Assembly: GCA_037127315.1 (NCBI GenBank)
Contig: JBBBDQ010000346.1
Location: forward strand, 6,596,501 to 6,660,500
Direction of reading: 5' to 3'
From: Ascarosepion bandense
Taxonomy: Eukaryota; Mollusca; Cephalopoda; Sepiida; Sepiidae
Length of the DNA: 64,000 nucleotides
Below, in pieces: positions 53,840 to 64,000 of this stretch (positions within the stretch are counted from its first letter, which is position 1; each line of letters starts with the position of its first letter). The position numbers and the translations under genes were made by a program. The notes beneath the pieces were generated by a model that was given only the letters and a program-made list of their open reading frames with translations, made no database searches and had not been told where the DNA came from.

Positions 53840-54885
53840 ATAACAAAAAGGACGCTAATTTTTTTTTTTTTCAAAACTGGCGAAGATTGTTTTTCAGAGT
53901 ATATAAAAATAGAAAAGAAATTTGAGAAGGCAGTTTAATAATATTACGAATTGGAAAGATTACATATACGGTTAAATTAAAAAATGGGAACACAAAGACA
54001 TTGCAATCAGAAAAAGAAAGGATTTGCTAAAAAAAAAAAAGAAAAAAAAGACCGTCAAGAAAGGATGAACCTATGAAACTACTGTATAATACTTTTAATA
54101 TATCAAGACCCTAAGAATTCATTAAACGCATACATACGTTTACCATAAAAAGGAAATCTGTTGGTGAAGTCATTGAAGTCAGTCAAGAGTATTTTCAACA
54201 GACTACGGTAAGTAGACTAAGCAAACTCATAAAGCAAATCACAGTCTTTTTAGTCTTTGTCAAAGCTTTAGTATGCCTTGTTAGAGTTAAATTCTCTTTG
54301 CTTTCTTTACTCTCTTTCTGGTTTTTAGCAGCAGTTTAGTTAAGGTCTCTATTTCCTCGTTTCGCATATGCTCTGTATGTTAGATTTTCAGCATTTTGAA
54401 AAATGCTAAAAATACGATATTTCTGGCACTTCAGGACTCTTCTTCAAAAGTGAGGTGATTGTCCAGTATTCACGGTCAGATTACATAAATACTTACATTA
54501 TAGATTACATTAAAAATAAATATAGTCGTTGCTAAAATACACCCAAATTATTGTTTAAGTTTTGTGTCATGCCGACAAGAATAATTGCACTCATCGCATC
54601 TAATGAAGCAAGCTGTTGACATAACCCTACCCAGGATATTTTATCGCAAGGAAGGCAATAAAGCCTCAACGATGAAATGACTTACTGACTGTAAATAAAT
54701 ACGAAGTACGGGAAACATTATCAATAAAGAGAGAACAATAAATGAACATGGATTAAAAAAGCAGAAGATAATGCATACGAATTCGAAAATCAAGGTGGAC
54801 TGGAAAGTATGATACCTGAAAAGAGTTTCACAAGCGTGAATTGTCAGAGAAGAAACTGTTGACATAGAATGACATAGCACTAAAT
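53840..54885. other. No gene supported
   Basis: AT-rich. A minus frame at 54641-54952 has no motif. A short dispersed repeat (gtgattgtccagtattca) lies near 54455. Confidence 0.4.
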
Positions 54886-54888
54886 GAT

Positions 54889-54936
54889 ATTTAGTGCTTT
54901 CTACTCGCTTTCTTTCTCTGCCCTCTGTAGGGGTCG
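54889..54936 (-). mobile_element. RTE fragment, 48 bp shared with 58250-58298
   Basis: On the plus strand atttagtgctttctactcgc, then tttctttctctgccctctgt, is identical to the minus RTE copy at about 58256-58298. It directly adjoins a plus-strand RTE copy. Confidence 0.6.
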
Positions 54937-54939
54937 CAT

Positions 54940-55983
54940 CGGGTAAATCCAAAAGTAAAATGATAAAACTTAGACACCAGTCTTATAATGCGCTTAAATT
55001 CGTGAAATCTTCAAGAATCTCTACTGGCAGCAAACCGCTTGCATACGGACAGGAAACGAATTTAGCAGATATACAAAGACAGAAATAAGCTTAAAACGAG
55101 GATGAGTCTTTTCACCGGATCCATTTAACTTTTACAGTGAGACTATTTCGAGGACTCTGTTATGCCAGGATTCGTTATCGGAGGCCACAATCTGAACAAC
55201 ATAAGGTACGCAGATGCTACAGTGCTGATAGTAGAGACGGAATGGAAACTAGAAGACCTTCTACAGAAGGTAGCTGAAGAGAGTGACAAGAAAGGACTAT
55301 AAATAAACCGCAAGAAAACCCAATGCATGTTCATCAGCAAAAAGTGCAACCCAAACTGCCAAATGCAGGTAGGGGATACGAAAATCAAGCAAGTAAAAAA
55401 ATTAAATTACCTGGGAAGTCTTCCAACAGAAGACGGAAAGTGAGACATAGAGATTCAAAGGTGAATTGGCATGGCGAAGAGTGCATTCCATAAGCTGAGT
55501 ATTAAGAGACGGGAAAATTTCACTGCAAACAAAGAAGAATGTACTGGATTGCAATGTGATGTCAGTTCTTCAATATGGAAGTGAACGCTGGCCAATCTCG
55601 TAGAAGATGTAGGAAAAACTTGAAGTAACTGAAATGTGATTCTACAGAAGGATGCTGCGGATATCATGCATCGAGCATGTGAGCAATGATGAGGTTTTGG
55701 AAGGAATGAAGTCGAAAAGAAAATTAATACTGATCATCAAGAAAAGACAGCTAAAGTTCCTGGGGCATGCAATGAGGAAGAAGGACTTGGAGAATCTGAT
55801 ACTCACAGGCCAGAAAGAAGGAAATAGAGACAGGGGAAAGCATAACATAATTGACGAGCCTGAGCAGGTGGGTGGCAGAGTGTGGGTTGGGTGGTATAAC
55901 AGGAGAAAGTGTGTTAAGAACCACCAGGGATAGCGAGACGTTGAAGGCCATGATCACCTAAGTCCTGAAAGAACAAGGTACAA
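54940..55983 (+). mobile_element. RTE-type LINE
   Basis: The 5' part (ISTGSKPLAYGQETNLADIQ, in a shifted frame) corresponds to the block before GVRQ. Then come the ggccacaatctgaacaacat region, YADATVLIVETEWKLEDLLQ (YADD changed to YADA, so catalytically dead), KKTQCMFISKKCNPNCQMQV, DCNVMSVLQYGSERWPIS and RKRQLKFLGHAMRKKDLEN, with the 3' end leading into (GAA)n. Confidence 0.8.
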
Positions 55984-56041
55984 AGAAGAAGAAGAAGAAG
56001 AAGAAGAAGAAGAAGAAGAAGAAGAAGAAGAAGAAGAAGAT
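55984..56041. repeat. (GAA)n at the LINE 3' end
   Basis: About 19 GAA units follow gtacaaagaagaag. Confidence 0.95.
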
Positions 56042-56284
56042 AGGAAAGAAATCACTCATTAACACGAATGTATTTATAAAAAATGTGGACGGGGTAACTA
56101 AGCTGTGATGGCAGGAAAGTGACTGAAGCCAAGATACTAGGTCAGGACCAATAACATTGCAGATTACACATTGTATTTAATTAAAAATCTCTAAATAGAT
56201 GGCAGAAGTACCAGACCATGCAAGCAAAATACATATCTATTTAACCCACAGCTGATGTGGGGAGACGATCCCTTCCCCAACTGA

Positions 56285-56500
56285 AGACTTACGGTCATAT
56301 CACGTTGAAACACCGGTTCTCATAAATCACCAAAGTTAAGCAATGTCATGCCTGGTCACTACCAAGATGGGTGACAGTTTGAGAATACCAGATACTCTAA
56401 GATTGAATTAGCGCCGTGGATAATTACTACTGGAGCCGAATTCCCGTCAGTTTTATTTACTTATGCGTAAATACTCTTGGGAAAGGCATGAATCCAACTC
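56285..56500 (+). mobile_element. 5S rRNA-tRNA composite SINE, diverged
   Basis: The 5S-like part is at about 56288-56400 (ggtcatatcacgttgaaaca, ccggttctcataaatcacca, then aagatgggtgacagtttgag); the tRNA-like part is degraded, and aatactcttgggaaaggcat follows. Confidence 0.75.
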
Positions 56501-56824
56501 ATCTGAATGAATTATTTGGACATATCAGTAATTCATTGTTATCTCCCCATCTCCCAAAATACTCTCACAATGTAAAAATATTTCTGGCTTTAAATAACCT
56601 ACAAAAGTTTGATAAGCCATAAAAATAAACAAACTAAGCAATCAATTCCAAAGGCCGATCTTGAATTTAAATGAATCTACTTTTTTTATTATGATTGAAA
56701 AAAAAATCAATTTTGTTTAAGAATGTCTTGGATTTAAAATAACTCATGAGTGGTTGATAAGCCGTAAAACAAAACAAAACAAACAATTTGAACTCTACTC
56801 GCCGATTTGAATTTATTACGCTCT
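56501..56824. other. AT-rich, nothing recognised
   Basis: No supported feature. Confidence 0.4.
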
Positions 56825-56940
56825 ACTCTTCTTCTTCTTCTTCTTCTATGTTACGCGTCTCTTCAGGAGATTGACAATTATGGCTCTCTACAATTTCTTT
56901 TTCCCATGTAGCTTTTAATAACTTTTAAATTTTTGTCATT
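56825..56940 (-). mobile_element. RTE-type LINE, 3' end
   Basis: (CTT)n then ctatgttacgcgtctcttca and ggctctctacaatttctttt are the complement of the family's 3' end. Confidence 0.65.
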
Positions 56941-56950
56941 TCTACCCGGT

Positions 56951-57254
56951 AACGTGATGGTCCAGTGGATATCGGCTCGGAACAAGAAATCGGAGAGCCG
57001 AGTTTGAATTCCAGCTGAATTCATTGCATTCACTTACGCGCAAATACCCTTGGGAAAGGTATTAATCCGTCTCTTCCTTCCAGTTATGGGTTAAATAACA
57101 GGACAGATTGGTTCTATAACCTTGGCTGCCAACCAGTCTACCGCAGAAAGCAATGGCAACCTACTGCGGGATAATCTTCTGCCCAGTCAATCATTTCTCT
57201 TTCAAGATATGATCGCTCAAGCGTGTTTCACGTATGGCACTTAACTGACTGAAT
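56951..57254 (+). mobile_element. tRNA-derived SINE family A, full length
   Basis: It runs from acgtgatggtccagtggata through gcaatggcaacctactgcgg to cacttaactgactga. Confidence 0.9.
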
Positions 57255-57259
57255 CCATT

Positions 57260-58440
57260 CAGTCAATCTCACCAGGCATTCCTCTGTCTCTTTTACCTTA
57301 ATATTTCCTGTGAGAATCTCATTTTTCAAGCCTACTTTCCTCGTTCTGTTCCCTAGAACATAGCTTAAATATGCAGTTGCTTACATTTTGTAAAACCACA
57401 TTTCTCCACATTTTCCCGTCCTTTGTAACCCTTGCTAGCGCTTTTTTTTCTTTTTTTCTTTTTTAAACCTTGTTCCGCCATTCATTTACTCAAGCTCGCC
57501 AAGTGCGCAATGCGTTGCTTTCCTCGGCCCTCTTGCTTTCAATACGCCTTGTGAAAGTCAAATATTTCAGTCACTCTTTTCTCATTATGTGCCCTAGAAA
57601 TTTCAACTGCCTCTCCCTAGTGCTACGTATTAGTTTCCATTTTGTTTCTATTTTCTCTAAAACTTCGTCGTTGCTCACGTGTTCATTCATTGGTATTCTC
57701 AGTATCCTTCTGCAGAACCACGTTTCTGTTGCTTCAAGTCTTTTCCTCATTTGCGAGATTTTTCCGCATTCACGGCCCCATATTGCACCACATTTCTTTC
57801 TAACCATATATTTCTGATTCTTAAGGCTTTGCCCCGTGTTTTAATGGCATTTTTCGCGATCCCAACAGATCTTCTAGTTGAATTCCTTGCATTCACTTAC
57901 GCGTAAATACCCTTGGGAAAGGCATTAATCCGTCTCTTCCCTCCAGTTATGGGTTAAATAACAGGACAGATTGGGTTCTATAGTCTTGGCTAGTAACCAG
58001 TCTACTGCAGAAGATAATGGCAACATTCTGCCGGATATTCTTCTACCCAGTCAGTCATGTCTTTTTCAAGACATGATCGTCCAAGTCTGTATCACGTATG
58101 GCGCTTAACTGACTGAATAGGTCTTCGGTTTTCCGTGTCTCACTTTCCATCCTTTATTGATAAGTTTCCCAGTTAATTAAATTGTTGTACTTGTTTGATT
58201 TGTTCAGCTGTTCTTTTTACCAACAACCAAACATTCCGTCTTCTTACAAATGATATTTAGTGCTTTCTACTCGCTTTCTTTCTCTGCCCTCTGTAGGGGT
58301 TCTTGTATTTTCCTTTCACAGTCTGCTATCAACATTGTGTCATTTGCTTATCTTATGTCAAGATTGTATCCGCCTAAAATGAATTCTTGTAGGACTTTAG
58401 ATTCTCTCAAAATGGTTTCGCTTTATAGACCTAAAATTTT
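57260..58440 (-). mobile_element. RTE-type LINE broken by a SINE
   Basis: On the minus strand 58440-58250 covers ESKVLQEFILGGYNLDIR and NDTMLIADCERKIQEPLQR, and 57807-57571 reads MVRKKCGAIWGRECGKIS, ETWFCRRILRIPMNEHVSND and RERQLKFLGHIMRKE. 57868-58117 is an inserted SINE. Stops are frequent. The 3' end is near 57260. Confidence 0.8.
57868..58117 (+). mobile_element. tRNA-derived SINE family A, 5'-truncated
   Basis: It starts at tctagttgaattccttgcat and continues through agtctactgcagaagataat to ggcgcttaactgactga, opposite in orientation to the RTE copy around it. Confidence 0.9.
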
Positions 58441-58747
58441 CTGGTTTGAAGACGCATCCTTGTCTTATAGACTATTGTATTTTTGTGATGTACATTACAA
58501 ACACCACTTCTCGTTTGATACATTTCAATAATTCATTCAACGCTGTATATTACGTATAAGAATATTTAGTTCTCATTTCTAATTAACTTGTTTCTTATCC
58601 TATGAAAATTGCATCGGATTGTAAATAAACAAGAACAACGTTAATTAGAAAAACATGAATGTTTATGCTTTTGTGTGTGTTCATGTTTGTCTTTGTGTAG
58701 GCGTTCTTATTATTTTAAAGAAATTAAGCTTGGAACATGTCAATAAT

Positions 58748-58748
<1 letters not shown>
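58441..58748. other. Nothing recognised
   Basis: AT-rich spacer. Confidence 0.4.

Positions 58749-58807
<59 letters not shown>
58749..58807. repeat. (TA)n microsatellite
   Basis: About 29 TA units. Confidence 0.95.
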
Positions 58808-58809
<2 letters not shown>

Positions 58810-58907
58810 GAGTAAATAAAGAACGAAGAAAAAAAATTTTACAACGTCCAAAACATTAATTTAAAACAGTGTCCGATATATTAATATATAGAGCTGTGAA
58901 TATTTAT

Positions 58908-59073
58908 TATAAATTATATTTTAGAACATTTACAATTTTTTTTTATATATATCCACTACAAATCGTACATTTGTTTCGTCATTGAAAGAGACATTGTAGT
59001 TTCAATCTCGAAACAAATGTACGATTTGTAGTGGATATATATAAAACATTTTGTACATGTTCTAAAATATAAT

Positions 59074-59078
<5 letters not shown>
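58908..59078. repeat. 70-bp inverted repeat around a 31-bp loop
   Basis: The left arm ends ccactacaaatcgtacattt, then gtttcg; the right arm begins cgaaacaaatgtacgatttg, then tagtgg. The arms stay paired out to tataaattatattttagaac and its complement. The loop (tcattgaaagag to tttcaatct) can itself pair attgaa with ttcaat. Confidence 0.95.

Positions 59079-59124
<46 letters not shown>
59079..59124. repeat. (TA)n microsatellite
   Basis: About 22 TA units, directly beside the mariner end. Confidence 0.95.
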
Positions 59125-59127
<3 letters not shown>

Positions 59128-60298
59128 GGACATAACTAATAAAACAACAACTTTTAGGCAAATTTCAACTTTATTCATCAACATAGTCTCTTTTTAGGGT
59201 GATACACTTATTCTAACGCTTCTCTGACAATTCTATTCTTTTTTGTGGAACGCCTCAGTTTCGAATATCACTCCTTCATTGGAACCAAATCTCTTTCCCT
59301 AGAGCATTCTTTTGAGATCTGCAAACAACCAGTAGTCGCTGGGGGCTAGATCTGGAGAATAGGATGGATGCGGAAGCAATTCGAAGTGCAGTTCATGTAA
59401 TTTTGACATCCTTACGATCGATTTGTGACACGGTGCGTTGTCTTGGTGAAATATCATTTTTTTTCTTTTTCATTTGTGGCCATTTTCTTCCTTCAAAAGC
59501 ACCAATAATGTTATATAATATTCGCTTTTGATGGTTCTTTCTTTCTCAAGGTAATCAATTAACAAAATTCCTTGCGCATCCCAAAATACGGAGGCCAAAA
59601 GCTTGGCTGCTGATGTTTGCGTCTTTGGTTGCTTTGAATAGCTTTCACTTTCTGCTGTCCACTCAGCAGACTGCCGATTTGACTGCAGAGTGAAGTGGTG
59701 AATCCGTGTTTCATCTATTGTCTCATATTTATGCAAAAACCCCTTTTTGTTGCTTTGAAACAATTGTAAACAACACTATGAATCGTCCACGCGTTGTTGT
59801 TTTTGACCGACTGTGAGCAAAATAAGCTCTCACTTTGAGCACAGCTTTACATTACTTTCTAATATGTACAACTCCTCTGATTTGCACACAATTTCATCGG
59901 CCAAAACAAGTTTGTGGATTTTCTTGGCGTTTTCCGGAACACCTGCCGATTTTAAGCGATCTGAGCGTTCAGCATTACGACCGCGTATAAAGTCAGCATA
60001 CCACCTCTTAACCGTTGTTTTCTTCTGAGTAAAGTCCGAATAACACTTATCAAGCCATTTTTTTGCTTGACCAGTACTTTTTCCCGTCAGAAAGCAATGC
60101 TTTATCAACAAACAGAATTCAGATTTTTCCATTGTTTTGAAAATTTCCAACAGTATTCGTCACTTAAATAACAGTAATTTGTAAAGAAATAATACGATTG
60201 AGCCCAAATTTTGTTAAGTGCCATTTGAAAGGTAATACTTCATAAAAATCATATGGATTTTTATGAGTGGTGCCATCTATATGTCAGGCCCGGGATTT
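59124..60298 (-). mobile_element. Irritans-type mariner, nearly complete, inactive
   Basis: Length of about 1.17 kb fits a mariner. The ends atcccggacataac (left) and, inverted, aatcccgggcctgaca (right) may be eroded terminal repeats. The transposase pseudogene occupies most of it. A TA-rich tract flanks the left side. Confidence 0.75.
59240..60150 (-). pseudogene. Mariner transposase pseudogene, irritans subfamily
   Basis: On the minus strand the N-terminus (MEKSEFCLLIKHCFLTGKS, TTVKRWYADFIRGR and AKKIHKLVLAD) holds the DNA-binding domain. After a deletion comes TIDETRIHHF (first Asp), SNRQSAEWTAESESYSKQ, SAAKLLASVFWDAQGILLID, then HQDNAPCHKSIVRMSK (second Asp) and LPHPSYSPDLAPSDYWLF (third Asp, 34 residues later). 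The order and wording are those of Himar1-like irritans mariners. The linker between the DNA-binding and catalytic parts is missing, and stops follow LKRML. Confidence 0.9.
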
Positions 60299-60343
60299 AT
60301 TCAGTGATGTGTCATTTATCTATCAATGTATCTATCTTATTCT

Positions 60344-60347
60344 TTTG

Positions 60348-60399
<52 letters not shown>

Positions 60400-60800
60400 G
60401 TCATTATATTTCTTTCAGTCTGTTCGAACGTGTTCTTTTTCATATTTGTCTACTTATCAAGTCAGATCTTTGCATTCATTTATTTATCAAACTTTATTTT
60501 TGTTTCTCTCTTTCTAATCAATTTAATTTGCATTTCCCCAAAAACTGTTTTCATTTCACATATTTGTCTTTTTGGTTGCATCCTCGATAAATACTAATAT
60601 TTGTTAAGGTCAGGATTCAAACTATAATTTTTAATTGGACTTCATTTTTAATCATCTTACTTTCGTTTTTCTATCTTCAGTCAATGTAACTATCATTCAC
60701 ATATATGTTCACTTCTGGCTATGGCTGTGTAAGTGTGTTTATCATTTTAAAGACATGCAAATCGCAACATATCAACATACGTTAGTTCGTTCATTCGTTG

Positions 60801-60872
<72 letters not shown>

Positions 60873-60934
60873 CACACTGTTCATTATTTATCTATCTATT
60901 ACATTCCGTTCATTACCTATCTACATCGTTCCCT

Positions 60935-60995
<61 letters not shown>

Positions 60996-61005
60996 GTCTG
61001 TTCCG

Positions 61006-61054
<49 letters not shown>

Positions 61055-61139
61055 CGGTTTGATCATTGTCTATCTATCTATTTATTTATATCAGTCTGTT
61101 CATTACTTACTACTATCTGTCTAGTTCGTTCATTCGTTG

Positions 61140-61196
<57 letters not shown>

Positions 61197-61270
61197 GGTC
61201 TGATCATTGTCTATCTATCTATTTGTTTATATCAGTCTGTTCATTACTTACTACTATCTGTCTATCTATG
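60344..61270. repeat. (TATC)n arrays with a duplicated spacer
   Basis: TATC runs lie at about 60344-60400, 60804-60872, 60939-60994, 61004-61052 and 61138-61196. A spacer (gatcattgtctatctatcta, then atatcagtctgttcattact) occurs twice, near 61063 and 61201. The array makes long open frames of Tyr-Leu-Ser-Ile repeats (up to 232 codons at 60635-61333) that I regard as non-genic. Confidence 0.95.
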
Positions 61271-61437
61271 CATCACTTCATGAATTGTTTTTATTTATCA
61301 GTTTTTTTTTTATCAGGCTTAAATCTTCGATAAATTTGTTGATTTCAAGACGTAAGTGCTATTTTTAAGTGTGGTTCTTCATTTTTAATTATTATACGTC
61401 CGTTTCTCTATCTTCAGTCAATGTAATGTAGTTATCA

Positions 61438-61438
<1 letters not shown>

Positions 61439-61492
<54 letters not shown>
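61439..61492. repeat. (TA)n microsatellite
   Basis: About 27 TA units. 61493-61795 downstream holds nothing recognisable. Confidence 0.95.
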
Positions 61493-61493
<1 letters not shown>

Positions 61494-61799
61494 GTGATAT
61501 AAAATACAAAAATAACACTGCTCTCTCTAAATATTCCTAGCAATTAAAGAATGGTCATCATCAAATCGCGTATCATAGGTAGAGCTAAATTTTGCAACGA
61601 AAAAATTAGATATATTTCATGTCTTGCTGAGAAATTAATTATCTTAAACTTATTAAATATCTCTAACTTAGTAAACAAGAGAAATGAATTGATGGTTACA
61701 TGTAAACATAAAAAAAACTATATTTAAATACGTTGATCCAGATTAACTAAATATTGGCTAATACGGATTAATAATTACTCATTGATCATAGCATTCCCT

Positions 61800-62400
61800 G
61801 TCTCTCTATCCCTGGTGGCTCTTAGTACGTTTTATCTTGTTACACCACGCAACTCCCTTCATCCACCTACTCGGGCCTTCAAATATATTATCCGCTGCTT
61901 TCCTCTGTCTTTTTTCCTCTATCTGGCCTGTTAGTAACAGGTTCTCCAAGCCCTTCTTCCTCATTGCATGTCCTAGGAACTTCAGTTGTCTCTTTCTGAT
62001 GCTCAATATTAATTTCCGTTTCGTTTCCATTTTTTCCCAAACCTCGTCATTGCTCGGTCCACGATATCCGCAGCATCTTTCTGTAGAACCACATTTCAGC
62101 AGCTTCAAGTTTTCCCTACATCTTTGTTGATATTGTCCAATGTTCACTGCCATATTGAAGAACTGACATCACATAGCAATCCAGTACTCTCATCTTTGTT
62201 TCTAGTGAAAGTTTCCTGTGTCTTAATACTTTATTCAGCTTCTGGAACGCGTCTTTCGCCATGTCAATTCGCCTTTTGATCTTTGTGTTGCACTTTTCGT
62301 CTTCAGTTAAAACACTTCCCAGATATTTAAATTTTCTTACCTGCTTGATTTTAACATCCTCCACCTGTATTTGGCACCTTGGGCTGCTCTTTTTGCAGAT
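61800..62400 (-). mobile_element. RTE-type LINE, 5'-truncated
   Basis: On the minus strand: SPRCQIQVEDVKIKQVRKF, KYLGSVLTEDEKCNTKIKRR, IDMAKDAFQKLNKVLRHRK, LDCYVMSVLQYGSEHWTIS, then SNDEVWEKMETKRKLILSI and RKRQLKFLGHAMRKKGLEN. Bases 62364-62116 and 62153-61806 are open and overlap by a single frameshift, so this is one of the better-kept copies. It breaks into the RT relic at about 62400. Confidence 0.85.
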
Positions 62401-63685
62401 CTGAATGCTTTAATGATTTTCTTCTGGATTTTCATAGTCAAAGGGCTATTACTATTCGGAATGTTCATCATCTCGGTATAGGCCTAACTGTTTAGGATTT
62501 ACAGACTTCCCCAGGGTGTCTAGGATATAGATGGCTATTAAATCGGTAACCTAGGCTGAATCATGTGCCCCCATGGAAACATCAAATTTACTGTTGTGAC
62601 TTTTAGTCCAGGTAGAATCATTAAGAGTAAGGAGGGATTTTCTCGCTGCTAGAATAATATTAATTTCTTCTTCTGTGATTTCTACATAGTTTTAGCGAAA
62701 TTAATGCATTTTAATTGGAGATTGCTTGATACAGAGGAATAGAGATCTATAATGTCAAATTTAAGAAATGTAGTTATTTTCTTTTTTAATCGTATCACCC
62801 CGAGCAAGGCGGTAACGCCACTGATGTGCAGGGGCTACGTAATAGTGAAAAGATTGGAAAAGAGAAAGCCGGAAACCTGTTCAATAGATGTGGGTGGAGT
62901 GTGAACCGGGCGATAGATAAATCTATCTACTCCAATTGAAAAAAAAAACAAAGTGAGAAGATTGGAAAAGAGAAAACCGGAAACCACATCCTAAACAGGG
63001 AAAAAGGGATGAGCCTCTTAACCTGTTCAATAGATGTGGGTGGAGTGTGAGCCGGGCGATAGATAGATCTATCTACTCCAATTGAAATGAAAAACAAAGT
63101 GAGAAGATTGGAAAAGAGAAAGCCGGAAACCACATCCTAAACAGCGAGCAAGGGATGAGCCTCTTAACCTGTTCAATAGACGTGAGTTCTAGTTTTGTCT
63201 ACAATATTGTTAAACCAATAGATAGTGTCAGCTGAATCCTTCCAGAGGTTTGTATGGAGGGTGTGTTGGTGCTTTTAACCGTTATATTTTAATGATACCT
63301 TTCGAGACTAATCCAAATTCACTTTTAGTAGGATTTATTAATCTAGATTGTAACCTATTCTCGAAATTTGGTTTATGATCTTTAAACTCGAGGAATGCGT
63401 TTCTAGTATTTACTTTACCTACTCTATCCTAAGTATTTAGCTTGCCTGCAAATTTAGCGGTATTTTGCTCAATCTCATTAATTTTATTTCCCTCTTTATC
63501 AAGTCTATATGCGTCAGTAATCATATTAGTTAGAAGTTTAAGGTACTGGGTAGGTTTCCATTTGCAAATATACTTAGACTTACCGGCCTTAACCCAAATT
63601 TCCTTCGAATCTCTAATGGATTTAGAATCTTGCTCTAACATCCTTTGGAAGGAGTTTGAATGTTTTTTAATTTCATCTTGGATAC

Positions 63686-63700
<15 letters not shown>
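62400..63700 (-). pseudogene. Reverse-transcriptase relic with YRDD motif, split by a LINE
   Basis: Minus-strand blocks in order: IWVKAGKSKYICKWKPTQYL, KLLTNMITDAYRLDKEG, LEFKDHKPNFENRLQSRLIN, PTKSEFGLVSKGI and ADTIYWFNNIVDKTRTH. After the 62783-63185 insertion come LKFDIIDLYSSVSSNL, TEEEINIILAARKSLLTLND, FDVSMGAHDSA and LGLYRDDE. The order (DHK-NF, RLINP-KSE-G, WF-NI, FDI, FDV-MG, YRDD) is that of a reverse transcriptase family I know from invertebrate genomes but cannot place in a clade. Stops and frameshifts make it dead. Confidence 0.7.
62783..63185 (-). mobile_element. Jockey-group LINE 3' end with tandem UTR units
   Basis: The 3' signature (plus strand atcaccccgagcaaggcgg, then taacgccactgatgtgcag) is followed by three units beginning gtgaaaagattggaaaag or gtgagaagattggaaaag near 62846, 62952 and 63096. 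The first unit has an internal deletion. It is inserted in the reverse-transcriptase relic. Confidence 0.8.
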
Positions 63701-63735
<35 letters not shown>

Positions 63736-63777
63736 TGAACACATTAAGATAAATAGAGAGATATGAACGCATTTTGC

Positions 63778-63831
<54 letters not shown>

Positions 63832-63846
63832 TTAATAGCCTCAAAC

Positions 63847-63879
<33 letters not shown>

Positions 63880-63894
63880 TTAATAGCCTCAAAC

Positions 63895-63935
<41 letters not shown>

Positions 63936-63950
63936 TTAATAGCCTCAAAC

Positions 63951-64000
<50 letters not shown>
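63690..64000. repeat. (TAGA)n with a recurring spacer
   Basis: TAGA runs are separated by tattaatagcctcaaacaga at about 63830, 63878 and 63932, giving an irregular 48-55 bp higher-order unit. The array continues past the window edge. Confidence 0.95.

Noticed and set aside
60635..61333. 232-codon frame of Tyr-Leu-Ser-Ile repeats
   Set aside because: It is a direct translation of (TATC)n arrays; no domain, splice or start context.

Overview
The window is animal nuclear DNA, AT-rich and repeat-dominated, and most probably from an octopus or another coleoid cephalopod. This rests on the tRNA-derived SINE family, the RTE-type and Jockey-group LINE families and the microsatellite load, which I recognise from octopus-like genomes; no species marker is present. 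Almost every long open frame is a transposon relic or an antisense shadow.

The only host gene I can support is the 3' part of a glutathione peroxidase (GPx) gene on the minus strand. It has three phase-compatible exons at 39742-39983, 32276-32519 and 30201-30280, followed by a poly(A) signal at 30050-30055. The exons carrying the N-terminus and the active-site Cys/Sec were not found to the right. If they lie beyond 64 kb, everything from 39984 to the end is intron. A second possible terminal exon lies at 3448-3558, minus strand.

Layout. 1-10.2 kb: RTE-type LINEs nested with Jockey-group LINEs, an inverted SINE pair, a 5S-tRNA composite SINE and a decayed maT-like transposase. 10.2-16.3 kb: LINE fragments, a Tc1-type MITE, and a decayed Tc1 element split by a tiny LTR element whose single ORF joins a Gag start to an integrase tail. 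16.3-30 kb: AT-rich sequence, LINE 3' ends, SINEs, a deletion-derivative mariner, a Helitron helicase relic and a 97-bp repeat array. 30-40 kb: GPx exons with intronic TTAA-flanked MITE/minisatellite, Helitron-like ends, LINEs and a second mariner with the same deletion. 40-50 kb: MITEs, a 640-bp palindrome, a 172-bp satellite and a nearly full-length Jockey-group LINE (minus). 50-64 kb: a hammerhead-ribozyme dimer, further LINEs, an irritans-type mariner, long TATC arrays, and a reverse-transcriptase relic with a YRDD motif broken by a LINE insertion.

The most notable object is the pair of type I hammerhead ribozymes in direct repeat (50546-50884, minus) around a tRNA-like segment. This is the layout of a retrozyme or Sm-alpha-like element, and it predicts a 278-nt self-cleaved, possibly circular RNA. 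Other notable points are a modular 5S-rRNA/tRNA SINE family, two mariners sharing one N-terminal deletion, tail-to-tail SINE pairs and long palindromes that would give double-stranded RNA if transcribed.
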